In this document: piece by piece, positions 52,167-63,640 of the stretch | How the letters are laid out: every line of letters begins with the position of its first letter | How positions within the stretch are numbered: the stretch's first letter is position 1 | Source: Clarkia xantiana subsp. parviflora | Lineage: Eukaryota; Streptophyta; Magnoliopsida; Myrtales; Onagraceae | Assembly (NCBI GenBank): GCA_036873135.1 | Contig: JAPTYO010000015.1 | Location: forward strand, 11,697,683 to 11,761,682 | DNA length: 64,000 nt | Reading direction: 5' to 3' | Made by a program: the position numbers and the translations under genes | The notes under the pieces: model-generated | The model's database searches: none | What the model was told of the DNA's origin: nothing | What the model saw: the letters and a program-made list of their open reading frames with translations, nothing else

Positions 52167-54650
52167 TCGATACTAATCATATAATTTTAGTATGTATAAT
52201 TTTTTTTACTATATTTATTTACTTTTAAATATAGTAATTAAAGTGCTATTATATTTTCTATGTTCTCTAATTTACAAACTTTTTTATATATGAAGATAGA
52301 TTGTATATGCATTTTAATGACATGATATCATATGTATCTAGGGCTAATACATACGTTGACCGAATGGGTACTTTTCTTTTTTGACGTGATTAAATAGGTA
52401 TAAGTTTCACAATGTGACAGAATCATTCATTATTTTAGAAATTATGTTTAACCAAATGTAATTAAATAGTAAAATGAGTGTTTTACACTTATCGTCAATC
52501 AATTTAAATGTTCTTCATCGTATTTTTTTTTATCAAATTTATCAGTATTTTTTTTTATTTATTTTACCAATTTGGACTTTCATACTCCTCATCTTAAAAG
52601 TTCGTTCTAAAATTCCAAAACGAGGATCTTATTTTGCAATTTTCAAACTGTCGCATTAACAAACATGGCTACCCAACGAACTTTTGTCAAGGATCATTTG
52701 AAAGCATGATTGTTTTTGGCATGGGACCCAACTAATCAGAGAGATAAAGACACAAACCATGAGTTAATGAGGAAAAGTTTAAAAATGGGCACGACTAAAA
52801 TAAACTATACTGTATTTACTGTTTACTTAGTTCTCTTCCAAGTTCCAATCCGATTTTGTTTCCAAAACTTTCCAAGTTCCAATCCGTTTTTATTTTCAAA
52901 ACCTTCTCGTTTTGTCTTTTATATTCATTTTTGGATTTTATATGTTATTATTATTATTATATATTATATTCTCTTAACAATATTCTTTTTTTTAGTATTT
53001 CACTCAAACATAAGTTAATTCGTATTTTTAACCAAATAAAAATAGGAAGAGCTTGGTTCTGATTTTTTTTTTTTTAAAAAAAATTCAAATTTCAACATTA
53101 AATCCAAAGAAAAATATTGATAATTTTCTGATTAAATGTTGTCATTAGAGAAACTTTGTTGGCAAAAAAAAAAAAAAAAAAAAACTCAATTCGTTTAGAA
53201 AAAACCAGTCATGCTTACAAAAAGTACTCGATTTGGAAAAATATTAATCTAAACCATGAAATTATTACTAGTCAATGAAAAATCAAAAGATCTGCAAAAA
53301 CTTAAGCATATTGGGAAAAGATTAATCATAAAAATATTATACATGTCCGTTCTTCTTGCGTAAGCGTTGTCATCGTGACAATGTTAGATCAATTTCGAAG
53401 ATGATACATGAATATAACTAACTCGAGTTCGAGAATGATACAACTTCATCACAAGTATTACTTTACATTATCTCCATTTTTTCACCTCGAAATTAATACG
53501 ATGACTTGAATTTGAAGCAACTAACGATATTTCCTATCATGAAATAAATAATATTTTATTAAAAGCACTTATAGAATATAAATTAAATATTAGCATGTGA
53601 ATATACATACCGAATAACTTAAATTGTAGAATGACTCGCCAAATAGATTGTTGATGTCAAACAAAAATTTGAAGCACTTATCACTGTATACTTAGTATAT
53701 AACTTTTAATTCTCGTTATATACATAAATGAGATACTAAGAGATGAATTATATTTGGCCAAAATTAGATGAATTTATGTGGTAAAAAAGACGAGTTCTTA
53801 GATATGAATAAATTATTATACCTTATAATTGAGATAGTAATAATTTACCGGCAATGTATTTTGCAAATCATCCAAAAGATCGATAGTAAGAATATGATTA
53901 ACGTTTGTTACTTATTTACAAAAAATTTCATATTTTAAAAAATTGATAAATAAATGTAAGAATAAAAGAAATTATAACTTAAATGACCGATATTACATTT
54001 AATTTTATATGCACACTGAAAATGGTAGAATAGTAATAATTTGACTGAACAAGTAAAATACATTTAAGACTTATTAGAAAATGTAAATAGCGTATTTTGA
54101 ATGATATATTATATAATTAATAATAGAAAAAATGAAAAGAGAAAAAGATAGACGAGAAAATTAAGATAAAATAAAGAGAGATGACAAATCAGGTTTTAAA
54201 TTGGAATGAGAAGAAATTATTATTAATGCACATATTTCTAAGTGATTCAAATCCTACGAATAAGAACTCGACTGAAATTACAGTAAAGTTTATTATAGCC
54301 ATGCCCTTTACAAAGCATAGATGCTTTGGAATGATGGTAGCAAGTCCCCTACCCGTATATTAACTGTATATATACAACAGCAATAAATTAACAAATAATA
54401 ATTGTATAAGATCTTTAATAAACTCTAAAAATGTTTTTCTACAACACGCAAATTAGAGTAATACTATAACATAAACTTTTATTATCCTACAAATGTTTGA
54501 GCCTTTGAGTGCAGTTGGGAGATCCATAGAAGTAGGTTCAGTTGAAGAAAATAATAAATATACAAGAATTAGAATACTTGAGGATCAAGAAAGAATACTT
54601 GTTGAGGATCAAAATGGAAAACAAAAATCTTGAGAGACCTAAATGGTTGT
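52167..54650. other. AT-rich intergenic region
   Basis: Long A and T runs (for example about 53164-53184) and short AT-rich open frames such as 52710-53018 with no domain. Nothing gene-like found. Confidence 0.4.
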
Positions 54651-54656
54651 CTATAC

Positions 54657-54672
54657 TCTATATATATATATT
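54657..54672 (+). promoter_or_regulatory. Possible TATA box of the mTERF gene
   Basis: CTATATATATATATTC lies about 190-230 bp before the two candidate start codons. A short upstream frame starts at ATG 54791 (MAAFASVQVTQLQ) and would lie in the 5' UTR. Confidence 0.4.
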
Positions 54673-54860
54673 CAGTTCCGGCTCTTCTTCCAATTCTAAC
54701 TATACAATACTAGATAGAAATCAGCAGCAAGTGCAGCTTGCCGGCTGCCGAACGTCGTCTTCTCCGGACTTCCATTTCTGAAAACTGTCAATGGCTGCTT
54801 TCGCTTCAGTTCAGGTGACCCAATTGCAGTAATCGAGTACATACCCTGTCAAGAAATGCC

Positions 54861-56633
54861 ATGATTATTTTGCTGCGAAGCTTTAAAATGGCGCTGCGTT
54901 TCCCTGGAGTCGCTATAACCCAAAGTCAGTTCATATGTTGCCCACCACCTGTTTGTTTAAAGTCCCCAACAAATGTGCTACCCTCTCCAGCCAAGGTTCG
55001 GCGTTTAGGCACCGAGTACGACTCTAAGCTCTCGGTTTCCACCGTTCAACGTATCGAGCCGCCTCGTCTCCACCCCAGGCAGCGCATCTCTCGCCACACC
55101 CGATCGGAAGCTCAAGGTGCGCTTTTTAATTACTTGCACTACACAAGGAGCATTAGTTTCACGGATGCTGAGTACATCAGCAAGAACTGTCCGGAGTTTA
55201 CTCATAAACTGCTGTCAAGTATCGATTTGGATAAAGACGTGTCCCGTTCCATGGTGAGGTTCCTCATGTACAACCCCATCAATGAATTTGAGCCATTCTT
55301 TGAGAGTGTGGGCTTGACTACATTCGAGCTTCGTTCCTTTCTTCCTAAAGATATGATTTTTCTGAGTGATGATCCCCAAATGCTGGAAAACTTCCGGGCT
55401 CTACGCAACTACGGCATTCTGCCGAGCAAGATCGGTAAGATCTTCAGAGAGGCTAAAGAGGTTTTCGGGTATGAAAGCCATGAATTGGCTTCGAAATTAA
55501 GCTACTTTGGACAAATAGGGCTAGGTAAATCAACCGTGCTTAAGATTATAGCTTGTTCACCCTCTGTCCTAATCGGTGACAACAATTTGCAATTCGTCAG
55601 AGTTCTTGACAAGCTCAGGGAGCTTGGGTTTGATACTTCTTCCATTGGTAAGTACTTGTCTGACAAGAACAGCTATGATTGGTATAGGATTCTCGACACA
55701 ATCGAGTTTCTTGAGAAAGCGAATTACGGGCAGGAAAAGATGGCAGAACTGTTTCAGAGAAGTCCTTCCGCTGTCTTTTCCGGGTCTGGGAAGAAGATTT
55801 ATGTCTTGTTTGGCCAGTTACTGAAGGTGGGGATTAAAATTGACGAAGCTTGCCGAATCTTTGCAGCGAACCCACAAATCTTATCACCAAAATGTGTCCG
55901 AAATCTCTTCAAAGGTCTGAGCTTTTTACTTACAATCGAAATGGAGATGGATGTGATTGCTCATATAGTCACCAAACACATGAAACTGCTCTCGTCATGC
56001 CCGTTGAAGGGACCAAAAACCGTATGCAGGGAGCTGAGCCTTCAGAAACTCGAGTTATCGAAAATCATAAGGCAGGACCCACTAAAGTTGTTTCATTTGT
56101 GTTCTAAGGTGAAGGACATTGAGAAATGCTCAACAGGAGAGAGCAGCGAGAAACATATCGAGAAAGAGATGTTCTTGATGAAGCTTGGGTTTGTGGAGAA
56201 CTCGGATGAGATGGTGAAGGCACTGAAGCAGTTCAGGGGAAGAGGCGATCAGCTGCAGGAAAGGTTTGATTCTATCGTGGGGTCTGGTCTAGACAGCAAT
56301 GTTGTGTCGAAAGTGGTGAAGAGGGCCCCAATGACGCTCAACCAATCGAAAGACGTGATTTTGAAGAAGATTGATTACTTGGTGAATCATTTAGGGTATC
56401 CCTTGGAGACGATAGAGGTGTTTCCTACGTATTTGTGCTATGATATGGAGAAGATTAATCAGAGGTTTAGTATGTATACGTGGGTGAGGGAGAGGGGGAT
56501 GGTGAAGAAGGTGAGGATATCGCTTAGCACGATGCTTGCTTGCTCGGATGCGAGGTTTGAGAAATACTTTGTTGATGTACATCCTCAGGGTCCGGCTATG
56601 TGGGAGAGTTTGAAGCAGTCCTCGTTGGAGTAA
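54861..56633 (+). CDS. mTERF family protein, mitochondrial (MTEF18/SHOT1-like), 590 aa
   Basis: An intact intronless gene. mTERF proteins bind organelle nucleic acid through repeats of about 30 residues and act in transcription termination, splicing or other RNA steps. The N-terminus (MALRFPGVAITQSQF from the second ATG at 54888, or nine residues longer from 54861) is Arg/Ser-rich and poor in acidic residues, as a mitochondrial transit peptide would be. Repeats with the pattern LGF...IGK/IxxxxP are visible, for example VGLTTFELRSFLPKD, YGILPSKIGKIF, LGFDTSSIGKYLS, VGIKIDEACRIFAANPQIL and LGYPLETIEVFPTYLCYDME near the C-terminus. The wording NPINEFEPFFESVGL is what I associate with the plant MTEF18 group; this assignment is less certain than the family. 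No stops or frameshifts. Confidence 0.93.
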   Translation: MIILLRSFKMALRFPGVAITQSQFICCPPPVCLKSPTNVLPSPAKVRRLGTEYDSKLSVSTVQRIEPPRLHPRQRISRHTRSEAQGALFNYLHYTRSISFTDAEYISKNCPEFTHKLLSSIDLDKDVSRSMVRFLMYNPINEFEPFFESVGLTTFELRSFLPKDMIFLSDDPQMLENFRALRNYGILPSKIGKIFREAKEVFGYESHELASKLSYFGQIGLGKSTVLKIIACSPSVLIGDNNLQFVRVLDKLRELGFDTSSIGKYLSDKNSYDWYRILDTIEFLEKANYGQEKMAELFQRSPSAVFSGSGKKIYVLFGQLLKVGIKIDEACRIFAANPQILSPKCVRNLFKGLSFLLTIEMEMDVIAHIVTKHMKLLSSCPLKGPKTVCRELSLQKLELSKIIRQDPLKLFHLCSKVKDIEKCSTGESSEKHIEKEMFLMKLGFVENSDEMVKALKQFRGRGDQLQERFDSIVGSGLDSNVVSKVVKRAPMTLNQSKDVILKKIDYLVNHLGYPLETIEVFPTYLCYDMEKINQRFSMYTWVRERGMVKKVRISLSTMLACSDARFEKYFVDVHPQGPAMWESLKQSSLE

Positions 56634-56639
56634 TTTTGG

Positions 56640-57486
56640 TAATAATTTCAATGTATGGATTGTAGGAAGAAGATGAACAAGGTTGCTAATCTTGATGTGA
56701 TTGATTCAGCATTTGATCATTCCCTCCTGTTATTGCATGAAGGGTGAATTATTATGGGTTGCTTTTGAAATTGTAAAAATGACTCGCAATATAATCCTGA
56801 TTTGACCTACCAGATTGATATTTACACCTAAGTTGAGGGACTGGAACAAATGAATTTGGGAATAAGATTTTATAAAACTGAAGTTCAGGAATAAAACACA
56901 TTCATTAGAGTTTGAGGCCACTATCCAACTTAAAGGATGCAGACCACATTCTCCACTCTTCACTACCGGATTCAGTACCAGATTGTGCTTCACCGTTAAA
57001 ATTTTGATACGTATTCTTATATTTAATTTTTTTTACTCTAAGGTTCACTAAGATTTTTAGGAAAATCCACAACTAATTACACCATGTACATATGTCAAGA
57101 TCTTAACGATATGCATGATCTGAGATATACGAGTGGGACATGTGATCTGTGACATTCCTGCCTATGTGTTCTTATCGTGTTAGTTTACAGAAATATAATA
57201 AAAATACTTATCGTGTTGAACATATTAAATACGAATACGCACGATAGATTTATTATCTGATCACGTTTACAACACGAATTTGATTCCATACTAGACACTA
57301 TCGCCGCTCTTTATCATAAACAGCAGCGAATCTGGTTATCATTAAAAACTAACAGCAACCACTCTCGTCCCTCTTTAAGAAAGTTGCATGATTTCTTGCC
57401 GCTGTCTCAGAGAGACTCGGTGATTGGATTCGTAAATTTTTTATGTTAGTTCATATTTTCGTATTTGGATTATACAAGATAGTTAT
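56640..57486. other. Intergenic region downstream of the mTERF gene
   Basis: AT-rich, containing the 3' UTR of the mTERF gene. No other gene or repeat recognised. Confidence 0.4.
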
Positions 57487-58286
57487 TGATGGATATACGC
57501 CCAATTGAACCCGTCTCCGTTCAGATTGTCTTATTTTGATCACCCCACTTACGATTATAAATCGAAACTTGGACCCGAGCACTTCACTCGCAACGCGAAC
57601 GGCCCGGACGAACCAAAATATTCGTCCGGACCGGTCCGTTGGTCTCACCTAGGTGAGATCGGGCTAGCCGGCCCGATCTCTCCTAGGAGGGATCGGGTGG
57701 CCTTACCCGGTCTCTCCTAGGAGAGATCGGGTGGCCCCTGGGAGGGATCGGGTCAGCTGACCCGGCCTCTCCCAAGAGAGGTCGGGCAAGCTGACCCGAT
57801 CCTAGGCCTTAGGGGTCGAATTTTTCGTCCGACCCTGAGGGTCCCGACATCCATTTTACCCGACTCGTAGTTAGACTTTTTCACCCACATCTCCGTGTCT
57901 TTAATGGTTTTAATCCTGCTGTTATGTGTTAATAAAGTACATTTAGGGATTAACGGTGTCATTAAGCCACATTAATCCCCCCGTAGCCTATATATACTTC
58001 TCAAGTTCTATTCATTTGGACAAGTTTACATCTTTGCACGTTTTAGCTCTGCCTTCTCTCTAGGATTTTATCTCTCTAAAGAGCCCGAACTTACTTAGGC
58101 ATCAAAGAGGGTTCACCGAGCACCACCCCCCCTCTCCGTGCTCGGTACTGCCCATTGTGCAGGTTTGCGAGGAGCAGAGTAACGGATCACATCGACAAGC
58201 TAAGCGGATAAAAAAGAAGAGCAAATTACCCGTGAGAGGTGTTACTCGGATCAGAGACTCATCAACCTGAGGCACACGTCTTAACA
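57487..58286 (+). repeat. Element C 5' LTR (left border provisional)
   Basis: Contains a GC-rich block at 57640-57815 in which TCTCCTAGGAGAGATCGGGT-like palindromic units repeat five or six times. A TATA box CCTATATATACTTC lies near 57987-58000. U5-like sequence ends TTAACA. Only one copy is in the window. Confidence 0.6.
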
Positions 58287-58287
58287 C

Positions 58288-58305
58288 TTGGCGCCGTCTG
58301 TGAGT
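58288..58305 (+). other. Element C primer binding site
   Basis: TTGGCGCCGTCTGTGAGT, one base after the LTR end. It differs from Tat-A and Tat-B only at the G-to-A after CTGTG. Confidence 0.75.
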
Positions 58306-58337
58306 TTTGAACAAAAAGCCCGGCTATCACGAGATCA

Positions 58338-58568
58338 ATGACGAACAACATACCATCTAGAGACAATCGTCCACCGGGGGACAATAGGCCGCCAAACAAC
58401 CAAGAAGGGCAGCCTACCCATCCACCAAGACAACCTACCCCACAAGCACCTCAGGCAAATAACCAAGGCAGACAGTCACGCCCAGCTGGGGCTGAGTCCT
58501 CGACTGTTTCGACCCCTATGATTCGACGACCACAGGGGTATGGTGTGCAACAAGGAAAGCCATCCTAA
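58338..58568 (+). pseudogene. Element C gag-leader remnant, 76 aa
   Basis: ATG lies 33 bp after the PBS, as in Tat-A. The product is Pro-, Asn- and Gln-rich (NRPPNNQEGQPTHPPRQPTP), like the disordered N-terminus of Tat Gags, then stops. A 45-bp segment (CCAGCTGGGGCTGAGTC...TTCGACCCCTATG) is repeated at about 58804-58845. No capsid domain or zinc knuckle follows in any frame. Confidence 0.5.
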
Positions 58569-61500
58569 GGATATCCATACCCAGCACTTCCACAGGGGTA
58601 CCATTATAGAACACACCCTCAGGAGTATCCACATGGAATGCCAACATAAGGCATACCAGGAAACGACAACCAGGCTCATACCACCAATACAAGGCTTATG
58701 TATTCACAAGGAACAGAAACAGTGACTCCGGGGTTCGTTAATGCATTAGAGGAAGCTATTGGCTTATAGGGAGGCTCTGAAAAACAACCAAGGAGGACCG
58801 TCACGCCCAGCTGGGGCTGAGTCTTCCACTACTTCGACCCCTATGGCAGTTAAGAAGATACCCAAATGCCTGCCGCGATTTTCATGCACGAAGGGTGCAA
58901 TACAGGAGGTGAGCAAAGAAACGAAGTGGTTTTATAGGTAACGAACCTTGTCCCGAGGATTCGATACCACTACGTCATCCAAGTAACAAGATACCAAGGG
59001 TAGTGAGGCCAGTAGTGGAACCACCAATACCAACCCCTCAAGGAGTGCCACCAATGCCCGCTCCTGAAGGGATACCACCCATTCAAGAGCTGCAATAGGA
59101 ACCGCTAGTTCCTAATACTCAGAGGACCTACCATAGGAACCCCCCACAACATTTTTCTCATGGCATGCCGCCACAAGATCAACCATTCGGGATGCCTGGC
59201 AACAAAATCACATCGAATGATATGCCAATGTTCAATAGGCATACATACACCGCATCAGAACAACCGATGTTCTCCCAAGGTGAACCTCCAATAAAAAGAA
59301 GGAATAATGTCAGCCATAGGTGAATTGATAATATACTATGAGGCAATGAGAGCTAGGAGATACATACCACTTCCAGTGGATCCGACTGACCACACCCCAC
59401 TAAGGGACATTCCAAGGAGAGCTCAAAGTGAGGGACATCGTCCCGACAACTCGACAAGGCAACCACCTACTCATGATACAACGCGACAGGTTCCAACCCC
59501 TCATGCAAGACAACCCTCGGTACACCTCTCCCAGGGATAGATGGGCGGTTTGAAAGACAATGATTTGAGAATGGAACTCACGGAGTGACATACTATGTTA
59601 CTACATCACTATTACAATGGGAAGACTTACAGACAGGCACAGTGGAGTGAGATCACACATGGCGTGTACGGAGGATATACCTCCACCTAGTCCGCCTCGG
59701 CAAGGAGGCGACCTCATAATTACCAAGGAAGTAGGGGATATCAACACCCCCACACCCATATCCTCTTATTTAATTTAACTGCATAACAATTCAACTCCCT
59801 GAAAGGGGTATATTTTGATACTTGATATCACCATGTTTTCCAAGAATGATCATACCAGATGTCTTCGGGCTCCGTATTATATATATACACAGGTTGACTA
59901 CTAAAAGAGTCCATAAAAAACGCAGTCGCAACCAAGAGAGTCGCCACCAAGACTTCACACCACTGACGAACGAAAGCATCGTCATTAATCAGAACATTTC
60001 CGCCGACAAATGGTCCTGTTCAAACATGTTTGTCCGACACTACCGTTTGCTTAACTTCCTCAAAGGAACGCATAAGGAACAGATTGCTCAATCTCAAAGA
60101 GCACCTATAAGGTCAAGAATCTGGGAAAAGATCACTAAGATAGAAGACTCACTTCCAAAAATAAGTTGAACACTCTCAACATCCTATAGAGGAATTACCA
60201 TGAGGGTCACAAAGGACTACCCCCACTACAACCTTCCAAAGAAAATCTTCGTGCTACGTTCGTCGGAAGACACCATCGGGCATTGATATGCAAGGGGGGC
60301 ACAATCCAAGTCACAACATGGCTTCCTCGCAAAACAAAGAGAATACCTAGTAGCATAAGAGGGGGCAGCTGCAAGCACATCCCTCAAAAAATTGGGGAAA
60401 CCATATCACATGGACAACGCCCACCTTCAGAGGCAAACGCCTCCAAATGGATCTATATGATTTCACAAAATAGCCGGGAGATACGACTACACCTAGTAAG
60501 CTCATCTCAGGTAATGGAATACACTTCCATTAAGAACCTTTCAAGGGCCCCAAGCCTAGCAAGGGAAGAAGGGTGACACCATCATCCAGCTTTCAAAAAG
60601 GGATATGGAAAACATAGTGTTTCCACACAGCGATATATTGGTCATAACAGGGGGAATCACTAGCTTTGACATGAAGAGAAACATAATGCATGAAGGGAGT
60701 TCGCCAGACACCCCCCTATGCCCAGCTATTGATGATACTAGGGAAGAGTCTGGCATACCTAATACCAAGGGACCCCCTACTAGTAAGGGTGGTCAGAACA
60801 TCAACATACCCATTAGGGACACAACACTGCAAATGAGGCTGGAACAAGGATGGAAGACGTATCCTTATAAGTATCCATACAGTTATCTTTGCAAAAATGA
60901 ACTCCCTAGATGGAGAGGTTATCTAATAGATGACCGTATTTCTGTTCCCAAAATATGATCCTAAGCCGGAGATCCTTGGACTCCGTATTATATATGCAAT
61001 GAATGTCATGTTTATCAAAGATAGATATGTGAAGATTCAAGATAACGCCCTCAAGATTAGGCGCATACCTCTACCAAGGGCGACACATTTGGGTGGTCAT
61101 GGACACTCCTTTACTATCTCATAAGAAAGAAAGGCAACCAAGGATACAAGTCCTAACAGAACAAGCATCGGTAGAAAATCCTGCTATTGATGTCATGCAA
61201 CAAGCGAGAAACTCTAAAGATGCAAGATTTGCAAAAGAGATAGTGCAACACACAGAATATGAAAAAGGAGATACACCCCCCCATTAAGGGCCTTAGGGCA
61301 TGATAATAGTTCTACAAAATCAACCAAGGAAGAGCTCAAAAGCTTGGGAAGTAAGGTTTCAAGATCGACCCTTACACTAGACGCACATCTTGATCAAACA
61401 CCTTGTCTGTGAATGGTAAGACATTTGCCTCTAACATCCCATCAAGAGGAAAATCCTGATAAAGAGAGCACTAGAGGAAGGTCCCGCCTTTAAGTTTATA

Positions 61501-62699
61501 AGCCAAACACTTGGTGAGTAAAGGCTACAAAAAAAAGGAAAAAAGAAGGAACTTGTCAGCTCGAAACCCCCAAACATGTATAAGTACGCAACATAAAGGG
61601 AACTTCTAATGAAGTTATCCAACAAGGAATAGCCAACACGGGGGTTAACCCATGGAAAATTATGGAACATCACCTGCAAACCTAAATGAAAATATCCTCT
61701 TTAAGTTCAAGTCCTAATTCAAAGGGAGCCTATAATCAATATTGGAGGTTGGAGGAACATGACCAATGTGACACTCCCTAAAAATATTGAAAAATACTCA
61801 AATGTAAAAGCGAAGCACACTAAGTACCACAACGCTTCAAGAAGATTATTACAGCCCGATTAGACCCCCATACCCGAGCAAGGGGCATGGGTCATACTCA
61901 CCAGTCTGAAACACAGCTTCAAAGTAAACAACTCGAGATACCATAGTATGAGAAAGATCTTCAACTAAAATGCAACGCCTTCCAAGATACATTACTCCTA
62001 CTCGATCATCACCGCAAAAGCATTTTACTCAAAACACAAGAAAGAGGGGGCAATAATTTACAAGCCTTCTATGGATATGGATACTACCACAATCAGTTAC
62101 CAAGAGAATGAAAATCACCCCCACCCACCCAAAGAAAAAGCTTCCATCACAACCCTAAGAGATACATCTGGCAAAGGCATTGTCCAAACCATGGCTATGA
62201 CTGAAACAAGCAAGCATAAGAAAGAGTAAGTCCTACAAGGGACACCCATCGTACCCAAACAAGCAGACATATCAAATACAACACAACATTAGGGAGCCCC
62301 AAGCATAAGGGGTACCCAACCAAGAAAATGAACAAGGGGCCTTCAACGGCCAAATATGAAAGGCGGTGTGACCACCAAGCAACTTGGGGGCACCAAACGA
62401 ACAAGTGCTTGGTAGTCCACTTAAGTGTAAAAGAAGAGATCAGAAGCAGAAGGTCACAAGAACATGGAGCACCACTTCTCCTAGAAGAGGTCACATAAGA
62501 GGGAAAACAGCCTCAACTCCCTGTACGGACTCACCCTAAGTTGGCAACATACAAGCATCGCCCTCGAAAGGTGATCTCCCACACTCAAGAAAAGCCTAGG
62601 TAACAGGCAACATCATAGAAAGAAAACTCAAGTAAAGATTCAGACGACTTACCAAGGACACATCCTACTTAGAAAATACCATCAGGTAAAAGTCACATT
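58569..62699. other. Element C internal region, no recognisable coding
   Basis: AC-rich with many short frames (longest about 117 codons), none with a domain. Two related segments, around 59840-59890 and 60945-61005, share CTCCGTATTATATAT and nearby words, suggesting an internal duplication. Confidence 0.5.
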
Positions 62700-63640
62700 A
62701 TGCGCCCACCAGGAGCCTATCATGCGAACAGTTTCGACGCCCCCAAGAGCGCATCTTGAGAGTAGTTTTAAACTACGACAAAACTCTGCGCCCTCCGGGA
62801 GCCAGTCCCGTGAAAAGTTTCTACGCCCCCAAGAGCGTATCTTGAGAGTAGTTCTAAACTACGAAATTCTGCGCCCTTCGGGAGCCTGTCCCTTGAATAA
62901 TTCTGTGCCCTTCGGGAGCTTGTCCCGTGAATAGTTCTGTGCCTTCCGGGAGCCTATCCCGTGAAATATTTCGACGCCCCCAAGAGTGTATCTTGAGAGT
63001 AGTTTAAACTACGAAATTCTGTGCCCCCGAGAGCCTATCTCGTGAAAAAATTATGTGCCCTCCGAGAGCCTATCTCACGAACTAATTTTGTGCCCTCCGA
63101 GAGCCTATCTCGCGAACTTATTCCGCGCCCTCTGAGAGCATATCTTGCGAACATATTATGTGCCCTCGGAGAGCCTATCTCGCGAACTAATTCTGTGCCC
63201 TACGAGAGCCTATCTCGCGAACTAATTATGTGCCCTCCGAGAGCCTATCTAGCGAACATATTCCGCGCCCTCCGAGAGCCTATCTCGCGAACATATTCTA
63301 TGCCCTCCGAGAGCCTATATCGCGAACTAATTTTGTGCCCTCCGAGAGCCTATCTCGCGAAAATATTTCGGGCCCTCCGAGAGCCTATCTCGTGATAACA
63401 CTATGTGCCCTCCGAGAGCCTATCTCGTGATAACATTCTGTACCCTCCGAGAGCCTATCTCGCTAACATATTATGTGCCATTCGAGAGCCTATTTCGTGA
63501 TAACATTCCGTGCCCTCCGAGAGCCTATCTCGCGAACATATTCTGTGCCCTCCGAGAGCCTATCTCGCGAACACACTCTGCGCCCTCCGAGAGCCAGTCT
63601 CGTGAACAAATTTTACAATGTCCCCAAGAATGTATCTTGA
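62700..63640. repeat. ~36-bp minisatellite, about 26 units, in element C
   Basis: The regular core from about 63010 has units TGTGCCCTCCGAGAGCCTAT plus CTCGCGAACATATTC. Upstream (62700-63010) the units are longer and alternate between GGGAGCCTATCCCGTGAA and AAGAGCGTATCTTGAGAG types. Open frames of up to 124 codons across it are repeat artefacts. Confidence 0.93.
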
